Below, piece by piece: positions 41,650 through 46,665 of a stretch of DNA of 46,665 bases. How positions within the stretch are numbered: the first letter of the stretch is position 1; the number at the start of each line of letters is the position of its first letter. This DNA comes from Flavobacteriia bacterium (GTDB lineage Bacteria; Bacteroidota; Bacteroidia; Flavobacteriales; Flavobacteriaceae), in contig JAAFHW010000012.1 in the NCBI GenBank assembly GCA_013298525.1, positions 1-46,665 on the forward strand, given 5' to 3'. The notes below the pieces were generated by a model, which was not told where the DNA came from, did no database searches, and worked only from the letters and a program-made list of their open reading frames with translations. The translations under genes were made by a program, and so were the position numbers.

Positions 41650-41669
41650 GTGCAAAGTTGCTAAATTTG
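41650..41669. promoter_or_regulatory. Back-to-back promoter elements giving near-leaderless mRNAs
   Basis: On the plus strand TAAATTTG (41662-41669) ends 5 bp before the ATG at 41675. On the minus strand CAACTTTG (41660-41653, one mismatch to TAnnTTTG) ends 6 bp before the ATG at 41646. With starts about 6 nt past the box, both transcripts would begin at or next to their AUG. Confidence 0.5.
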
Positions 41670-41674
41670 TACTT

Positions 41675-41851
41675 ATGAATGAAGATTTAAATCCGAAAAA
41701 TTTAAAAGAAGGAGAAGATTACTATTTAACTCCAGAAGGCTATCGCTGTTTTACCGAAAAATACCATTTAAAACGTGGTTACTGTTGTAAAAGTGGTTGT
41801 CGACATTGCCCTTACGGATTTGACAAGAAGACTGGAACAATTAAGAAGTGA
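41675..41851 (+). CDS. Small Cys-rich protein (DUF5522-like)
   Basis: A 58-residue protein beginning MNEDLNPKNLKEGEDYYLTP. It carries the hallmark GYRCFTEKYHLKRGYCCKSG followed by CRHCPYGFDKKTG. The CC...C..C pattern suggests a zinc or iron site. The family is widespread in Bacteroidota and other bacteria with no known function. It is divergent from the HExxH mini protein and followed by tandem repeats and hutU. Confidence 0.85.
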   Translation: MNEDLNPKNLKEGEDYYLTPEGYRCFTEKYHLKRGYCCKSGCRHCPYGFDKKTGTIKK

Positions 41852-41853
41852 TT

Positions 41854-41918
41854 AGTGTTCAGTCACAGTGTTCAGTCACAGTATTCAGTCGCAGTATACA
41901 GTAAAAAAATACAGTAAA
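41854..41918 (+). repeat. 13-bp tandem repeat
   Basis: Five consecutive 13-nt units starting at 41854, 41867, 41880, 41893 and 41906. The first two are identical (AGTGTTCAGTCAC) and later ones drift toward AGTATACAGTAAA. It begins 2 nt after the DUF5522-like stop codon. Confidence 0.85.
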
Positions 41919-41928
41919 AAAACACATC

Positions 41929-41983
41929 AAACAACAAACAATAAACAACAAACTATAAACAACAAACTATAAACCATAAACCT
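41929..41983 (+). repeat. 14-bp tandem repeat in the hutU leader
   Basis: Three units of a 14-nt word (AAACAACAAACAAT, then AAACAACAAACTAT twice) at 41929, 41943 and 41957, plus a partial fourth to 41983, ending 3 nt before the hutU ATG. The stretch has no G at all, so it is an unstructured A/C-rich leader, which could favour initiation without a Shine-Dalgarno sequence. Confidence 0.85.
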
Positions 41984-41986
41984 AAA

Positions 41987-43963
41987 ATGACTTTTCAAGA
42001 ACAAATACTACAAGGAATTCCATCGGTTCTACCGAACCCAAAACCTTATGAAGTTGAAATAAATCATGCACCAAAGCGAAAAGAAATACTTTCAGAAGAG
42101 GAAAAAAAATTAGCATTAAAAAATGCTTTGCGCTATTTTGAACCTAAACATCATGCTGAATTACTTCCTGAATTCAAAGCCGAATTAGAAACCTACGGTA
42201 GAATTTATATGTACCGTTTGCGTCCTGATTATAAGATGTATGCACGACCAATTTCAGAATATCCAGGAAAATGTGAACAAGCGAAAGCTATTATGTTGAT
42301 GATTCAAAATAATTTGGATTACGCAGTTGCACAACACCCACATGAACTTATAACTTATGGTGGAAACGGAGCTGTTTTTCAAAATTGGGCACAGTATTTA
42401 TTGACGATGAAATATTTGGCAGAAATGACCGATGAGCAAACTTTAGCCATGTATTCTGGTCATCCAATGGGATTATTTCCTGCCCATAAAGAAGCGCCAA
42501 GAGTTGTGGTTACTAACGGAATGGTAATTCCAAATTATTCTAAACCGGACGATTGGGAAAAAATGAACGCGTTAGGTGTTTCTCAATACGGACAAATGAC
42601 CGCAGGAAGTTATATGTATATCGGTCCGCAAGGAATTGTTCACGGAACTACAATCACCGTTTTAAACGGATTCAGAAAAATAAAAAAATCTCCAAAAGGT
42701 GGTTTATTCGTAACTTCTGGATTAGGTGGAATGTCTGGCGCACAACCAAAAGCAGGAAACATTGCAGGTTGCGTTACAGTTTGTGCCGAAGTAAATCCAA
42801 AAATTACACATATTCGTCATTCACAAGGTTGGATTAATGAAGTGATTGAAAATATTGATGAATTAGTCCCAAGAGTTAAAAAAGCATTAGAAAATCATGA
42901 AGTAGTTTCCATTGCTTATCTAGGAAATGTAGTGGATGTTTGGGAACGATTTGACCAAGAAAATCTACATATTGATTTAGGTTCTGATCAAACTTCACTT
43001 CACAATCCTTGGGCTGGAGGTTATTATCCAATAGGATATACTTTTGAAGAATCCAACGATTTAATGGCAAATAATCCTGATAAATTCAAGGAAGAAGTTC
43101 AAAAAACATTGCGTCGTCATGCGGCTGCAATTAATAAACATACTGAAAAAGGAACGTATTTCTTCGATTATGGGAATGCCTTTTTATTAGAAGCTTCTCG
43201 TGCTGGAGCTGATGTTTTTGCAGAAAATCATATCGATTTCAAATACAACAGCTACGTTCAAGATATTATGGGACCAATGTGCTTCGACTACGGATTTGGA
43301 CCATTCCGTTGGGTTTGTGCCTCAGGAAATCCTGAAGATTTAGCCAAAACTGACAAAATTGCCTGCGATGTTCTAGAAGAAATGATGAAAAATTCTCCAG
43401 AAGAAATCCAACAGCAAATGGCTGATAACATCCAATGGATAAAAGGTGCACAAGAAAATAAATTGGTAGTTGGTTCACAAGCAAGAATTCTTTATGCCGA
43501 TGCCGAAGGAAGAATCAAAATCGCAGAAGCTTTCAATCAAGCCATTGCAAAAGGCGAAATTGGATACATAATTTTAGGACGCGATCATCACGACGTTTCT
43601 GGAACCGATTCACCTTACAGAGAAACATCAAACATCTATGATGGCTCACGATTTACTGCCGATATGGCTATCCAAAACGTTATTGGAGACAGTTTCCGTG
43701 GTGCCACTTGGGTTTCTATTCACAATGGTGGCGGTGTTGGTTGGGGCGAAGTAATTAATGGTGGTTTTGGTATGGTTCTTGATGGAACTAAAGAAGCATC
43801 AAAACGTTTAGAATCAATGCTTTTCTGGGATGTAAACAACGGAATTTCAAGAAGAAGTTGGGCAAGAAATGAAGGCGCAATTTTTGCAATAAAAAAAGCG
43901 ATGGAGACGCAACCTTTATTGAAAGTTACCATCCCTAATATAGTAGACGAAAATTTATTATAG
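41987..43963 (+). CDS. hutU: Urocanate hydratase
   Basis: Urocanase (658 residues) adds water to urocanate in histidine breakdown, using tightly bound NAD as electrophile. Recognisable blocks are YGGNGAVFQNWAQYLLTMKY, TSGLGGMSGAQPKAGNIAGC (NAD region), FDYGNAFLLEASRAGADVF and MGPMCFDYGFGPFRWVCASG, which carries the expected active-site Cys. NGGGVGWGEVINGGFGMVLD is also present. It is longer than the 557-residue Pseudomonas-type enzyme, as is usual in Bacteroidota. No other hut gene is nearby. Confidence 0.96.
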   Translation: MTFQEQILQGIPSVLPNPKPYEVEINHAPKRKEILSEEEKKLALKNALRYFEPKHHAELLPEFKAELETYGRIYMYRLRPDYKMYARPISEYPGKCEQAKAIMLMIQNNLDYAVAQHPHELITYGGNGAVFQNWAQYLLTMKYLAEMTDEQTLAMYSGHPMGLFPAHKEAPRVVVTNGMVIPNYSKPDDWEKMNALGVSQYGQMTAGSYMYIGPQGIVHGTTITVLNGFRKIKKSPKGGLFVTSGLGGMSGAQPKAGNIAGCVTVCAEVNPKITHIRHSQGWINEVIENIDELVPRVKKALENHEVVSIAYLGNVVDVWERFDQENLHIDLGSDQTSLHNPWAGGYYPIGYTFEESNDLMANNPDKFKEEVQKTLRRHAAAINKHTEKGTYFFDYGNAFLLEASRAGADVFAENHIDFKYNSYVQDIMGPMCFDYGFGPFRWVCASGNPEDLAKTDKIACDVLEEMMKNSPEEIQQQMADNIQWIKGAQENKLVVGSQARILYADAEGRIKIAEAFNQAIAKGEIGYIILGRDHHDVSGTDSPYRETSNIYDGSRFTADMAIQNVIGDSFRGATWVSIHNGGGVGWGEVINGGFGMVLDGTKEASKRLESMLFWDVNNGISRRSWARNEGAIFAIKKAMETQPLLKVTIPNIVDENLL

Positions 43964-44019
43964 TTTCGGGTTTAAAGTTTCATGTTAAGCTTTTGAACCT
44001 GAAACATCAAACTTGAAAC
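43964..44019 (+). repeat. Imperfect inverted repeat of a GTTTcAaGTTT word
   Basis: The stretch at 43964-43986 (with GTTTAAAGTTTCATGTT) and the reverse complement of 43996-44019 (with GTTTCAAGTTTGATGTTTC) are variants of one word, arranged head to head between hutU and the DUF4136 gene. Confidence 0.5.
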
Positions 44020-44035
44020 ACAAAAATAAAATACT

Positions 44036-44563
44036 ATGAAAACAACAAAATTTTTACCATTACTTCTACTCTTCGTTCTTGCATCATGCAGTTCGGTTAG
44101 AGTAAATTCTGATTACGACAAAAAAGCCAATTTCGAAGGCTACAAAACCTATGCGTATTCCAAAAACGCAATAGATAAAGTAGAAATTTCCGATTTGGAT
44201 AAAAAACGAATTTTACGTTCGATTGATGAAGCTTTAGCGGCGAAAGGATTTACCAAAAGCGAAACTCCCGATTTGCTAATCAGTATTTTTACCAAAGAAA
44301 CGGAGCGTATTGACATTTACAACAACAACGGTTTTGGTTGGGGCTGGAATCCATATTGGGGAATGGGAATGAATTACACCAATGTTTCAAGAACTCCCGA
44401 AGGCACTTTATTCATTGACCTAATCGATGCTAAAACCAAAGAATTAGTTTGGCAAGGCGAAGGAAACGGCTACTTAACCAAAGACACCGAAAAGAAAGAC
44501 GCAAGAATAAAAGAATTCGTAGATAAAATTTTGGAGCAATATCCTCCAGGTGTAAAAAAATAA
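44036..44563 (+). CDS. DUF4136 lipoprotein
   Basis: A 175-residue lipoprotein (signal ending LFVLASC, Cys18). It contains the DUF4136 hallmarks VNSDYDKKANFEGYKTYAYS near the start and SRTPEGTLFIDLIDAKTKEL followed by VWQGEGNGYL near the end. A Gly/Trp-rich linker (GFGWGWNPYWGMGMNY) lies between. Members are envelope proteins without a known function. It may be co-transcribed with hutU, as no promoter is obvious in the 72-bp gap. Confidence 0.88.
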   Translation: MKTTKFLPLLLLFVLASCSSVRVNSDYDKKANFEGYKTYAYSKNAIDKVEISDLDKKRILRSIDEALAAKGFTKSETPDLLISIFTKETERIDIYNNNGFGWGWNPYWGMGMNYTNVSRTPEGTLFIDLIDAKTKELVWQGEGNGYLTKDTEKKDARIKEFVDKILEQYPPGVKK

Positions 44564-44571
44564 TTTAAAAC

Positions 44572-44633
44572 TTCATTATTCGTTATTCCAAATTGAATAT
44601 TCAACATTCAACAACGAATTTTGAATATTGAAA
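44572..44633 (+). repeat. Low-complexity ATTC/GAAT word cluster
   Basis: The spacer after the DUF4136 gene contains repeated ATTATTC/GTTATTC, ATTCAAC twice in tandem, and inverted TTGAATATT forms. These are degenerate short words like those in other spacers of this window. Confidence 0.45.
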
Positions 44634-44637
44634 TAGA

Positions 44638-44679
44638 ATAAAAACCACAGTGTAATATTTTACAAACTGTGGTTTTTTT
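44638..44679. terminator. Bidirectional terminator
   Basis: A perfect 11-bp stem (44641-44651 with 44666-44676) with A and T tracts lies between the convergent DUF4136 and dehydrogenase genes. Confidence 0.85.
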
Positions 44680-44820
44680 ATGATTTATGCTGATGAAAAT
44701 CAGTAGCGAATGGCTTGGTTCCTTTTGGTTTCCGTTTTCCTGCTTTCCGAGTTACATGGTAACTTCTCCAATCAGGGCTAGATTGGTTTTGTATTGAATA
44801 GAGGTAGAATTTCTAAGAAA
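44680..44820. other. Unassigned spacer with repeated GGAAA-type motifs
   Basis: This 141-bp stretch lies beyond the terminator. It has no open frame of note. On the minus strand it shows several GGAAA/GGAAC repeats (about 44717-44750) and a small hairpin (GATTTTCATC region near 44690-44702). I see no promoter or known RNA. Confidence 0.35.
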
Positions 44821-46665
44821 CTAATAATTCAAAAGTTCCTCCATTTTAGCTTTCACTTTATCAACATTCGGAATCATAGTAAACTCCAATGTACTATTCA
44901 ACGGAATCGCTGGCATATTCTCTGAACCTATTACCATTACTGGCGCATCTAAATATTTAAAACATTTTTCTTGAATCAACCCGGCTAAACTTCTAGCGAA
45001 GGAATTATTTGTTGGTTCTTCTGTTACTACAAGACATTTTTTAGCTTTTTTAACCGATTTGAAAATCACTTCTTCGTCAAGCGGATATAGTGTTCGCAAA
45101 TCGATAACTTCAACTTGATTTTTCATTGTTGCTGAAGCATTTAATGCCCAATGAACGCCCATTCCGTATGTAATTACCGTTATCGTTTCATCGGTCTCTT
45201 GTTCCCAAATTTCTTGAACGATATTGGCTTTTCCGAAAGGTAATATGTAATCTTCGCTTGGTTCGTTCACTCTTGCCGCATCCGTTCCTTTTACTTTGCT
45301 CCAATACAAACCTTTATGTTCCAAAATCACCACTGGATTTGGGTCATAATAAGCAGCTTTCAGCAAACCTTTCAAGTCGGCACCATTGCTTGGATAAGCA
45401 ATTTTTATTCCACGAATATTAGTTAAAACACTTTCTACAGAAGAGGAATGATAAGGTCCACCACTTCCATAAGCACCAATTGGAACACGCAAAATCATAC
45501 TCACAGGCCATTTTCCATTGGATAAATAACACGAACGACTGACTTCGGTAAACAATTGGTTCAAGCCTGGCCAAATGTAATCAGCAAACTGCACCTCAAC
45601 AATGGGTTTTAAACCCACTGCGCTCATCCCAACAGTAGAACCCACAATAAAAGCTTCTTGAATGGGTGTATTAAAAACGCGTTCGTCTCCAAATTTCTGT
45701 GCTAAAGTCGCTGCTTCCCTAAAAACACCTCCCAATCTTCCTCCAACGTCTTGTCCGTACAACAAACATTCTTGGTGTTTTTTCATTAATTCTTCAACAG
45801 CAAAAAGTGCGCAATCGACCATCACAACTTTATCTTCACGTTGTGGATTTCGTTCGCCTACTTCTTCTGTAATTGGCGTTGGAGCAAAATCATGTGTGAA
45901 TAAATCTTCTGGTGTTGGATCTTCAGCTAATTGTGCTTTATCAAAATCTCTTTGTACTTCTGCGGAAGCAGAAGTCTCAATAGCATCTATTTCTTCTTTG
46001 GTAAATCCTGCTTCCAATAACTGTTTTATCAAAACCGGAAATGGATCACGTGATTGTGCTTCTTCCAAATCGTCACGGTACCACTCCATTCGAACACCTG
46101 ATGTATGGTGATTTAACAAAGGAACTTTTGCGTGAATTAAAAAAGGACGACGTTCTTCACGAATGGTTTTCACTACTTTTTGAACCGCTAAAAAACTTTC
46201 TGTAAAATTCGCTCCATCAATAGAAATGGCTTCAATTCCGTGAAAACCTTTAGCATATTCAAACGCATTTTGCGCACGAGTTTCCGCCGCATTTGCCGAA
46301 ATATCCCAACCATTATCTTGCACTAAATACAAAATTGGAAGTTGTTTTAGAGCTGCCATTTGTAATGCTTCGGCAATTTCTCCTTCAGTTACTGACGCAT
46401 CACCAAGTGAACAAACGACTAACGGATTCTCTTGATTAGCATCTTGAATTCCAATATTTTCTTTATACCAAAAACCCATTGCTGCACCAGTCGCTGGAAT
46501 AGCTTGCATTCCAGTTGCTGATGATTGATGTGGAATTTTAGGTTTATCAGCATCTTTCAAACTCGGATGACAATAATAAGTTCGTCCGCCCGAAAACGGA
46601 TCGTCTTTTTTTGCCATTAATTGCAACATCAAATCGTAAGGTTGCATTCCGATTCCAAGCATCAT
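44821..46665 (-). CDS. Fused 2-oxoacid dehydrogenase E1 alpha-beta (5' end outside window)
   Basis: The C-terminal 614 residues of a thiamine diphosphate enzyme in which the E1 alpha and beta subunits are joined. The alpha part has IPHQSSATGMQAIPATGAAM and the cofactor motif GDASVTEGEIAEALQMAALK running to VQDN. The beta part (after about residue 275) has VDCALFAVEELMKKHQECLL, YGQDVGGRLGGVF, TPIQEAFIVGSTVGMSAVGL and VITYGMGVHWALNASATMKN. Such E1 proteins act in branched-chain 2-oxoacid or pyruvate-type complexes and pass acyl groups to a lipoylated E2. The frame runs to the window edge, and the first ATG in view is internal. Confidence 0.92.
   Translation of the reverse strand: MMLGIGMQPYDLMLQLMAKKDDPFSGGRTYYCHPSLKDADKPKIPHQSSATGMQAIPATGAAMGFWYKENIGIQDANQENPLVVCSLGDASVTEGEIAEALQMAALKQLPILYLVQDNGWDISANAAETRAQNAFEYAKGFHGIEAISIDGANFTESFLAVQKVVKTIREERRPFLIHAKVPLLNHHTSGVRMEWYRDDLEEAQSRDPFPVLIKQLLEAGFTKEEIDAIETSASAEVQRDFDKAQLAEDPTPEDLFTHDFAPTPITEEVGERNPQREDKVVMVDCALFAVEELMKKHQECLLYGQDVGGRLGGVFREAATLAQKFGDERVFNTPIQEAFIVGSTVGMSAVGLKPIVEVQFADYIWPGLNQLFTEVSRSCYLSNGKWPVSMILRVPIGAYGSGGPYHSSSVESVLTNIRGIKIAYPSNGADLKGLLKAAYYDPNPVVILEHKGLYWSKVKGTDAARVNEPSEDYILPFGKANIVQEIWEQETDETITVITYGMGVHWALNASATMKNQVEVIDLRTLYPLDEEVIFKSVKKAKKCLVVTEEPTNNSFARSLAGLIQEKCFKYLDAPVMVIGSENMPAIPLNSTLEFTMIPNVDKVKAKMEELLNY

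Noticed and set aside
41854..41983. Tandem repeats as a CRISPR array
   Set aside because: Units of 13-14 nt are contiguous, with no spacers, and there are no cas genes.

Overview
The window looks like a chromosomal segment of a Flavobacterium-like member of the Bacteroidota. The DNA is AT-rich. Promoters match the Bacteroidota consensus (TTTG or TTG, then about 19 bp, then TAnnTTTG). Start codons have almost no Shine-Dalgarno sequences, except at rpsU. There are SusC/SusD proteins, proteins with type IX secretion (T9SS) C-terminal domains, many lipoproteins, a PNGase F-type glycosidase and an MbnP/MbnH pair. No phage, insertion sequence, CRISPR array or rRNA gene is visible.

Layout. Positions 1-5402, read leftward, hold the conserved translation/transcription block: tRNA-Thr(UGU), tRNA-Tyr, tRNA-Thr(GGU), tuf, tRNA-Trp, secE, nusG, rplK, rplA, rplJ, rplL and the 5' part of rpoB. 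Next come hpf, a XerC-like recombinase and rpsU (5493-7007). From 7339 to 10938 there is an acyl-CoA dehydrogenase and a three-gene set (helix-hairpin-helix protein, PspC-like protein, DUF2851 protein). A PNGase F-like secreted enzyme (plus strand) converges on a cystathionine beta-synthase-type gene with a structured leader (11050-14098). A Porin_10-type barrel and a susC/susD pair fill 14372-21335. Positions 21535-26045 carry rnhB, lipB, a lipoprotein gene, lysS and a small exported protein.

A probable copper locus lies at 26096-29443. Read leftward it encodes a small membrane-anchored Cys-rich protein, MbnP, MbnH (a diheme peroxidase-like lipoprotein) and a beta-barrel with a CxxCxC motif. 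Two small exported helical proteins follow (29572-30421). A leftward operon then encodes an ACC deaminase-like PLP enzyme, a glucosaminidase/LysM lipoprotein and hemL (30473-33575). Two divergent T9SS cargo proteins, one of about 1796 residues with five internal repeats, occupy 33673-41324. A mini HExxH membrane protein and a 58-residue Cys-rich protein (DUF5522-like) share a divergent promoter. Urocanate hydratase, a DUF4136 lipoprotein and a truncated fused 2-oxoacid dehydrogenase E1 close the window.

The most unusual signal is a structured element of about 90 bp present twice (7135-7224 and 14096-14188). The copies differ by paired changes in two helices. In the second copy the last helix contains the AUG of the cystathionine beta-synthase gene, so this may be an undescribed cis-regulatory RNA or a dispersed structured repeat. 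Other points of interest are the rpsU Shine-Dalgarno exception, the MbnP/MbnH locus, a back-to-back promoter apparently giving near-leaderless mRNAs, a GLPGLI-like domain fused to PNGase F, and spacers made of locus-specific short tandem words.
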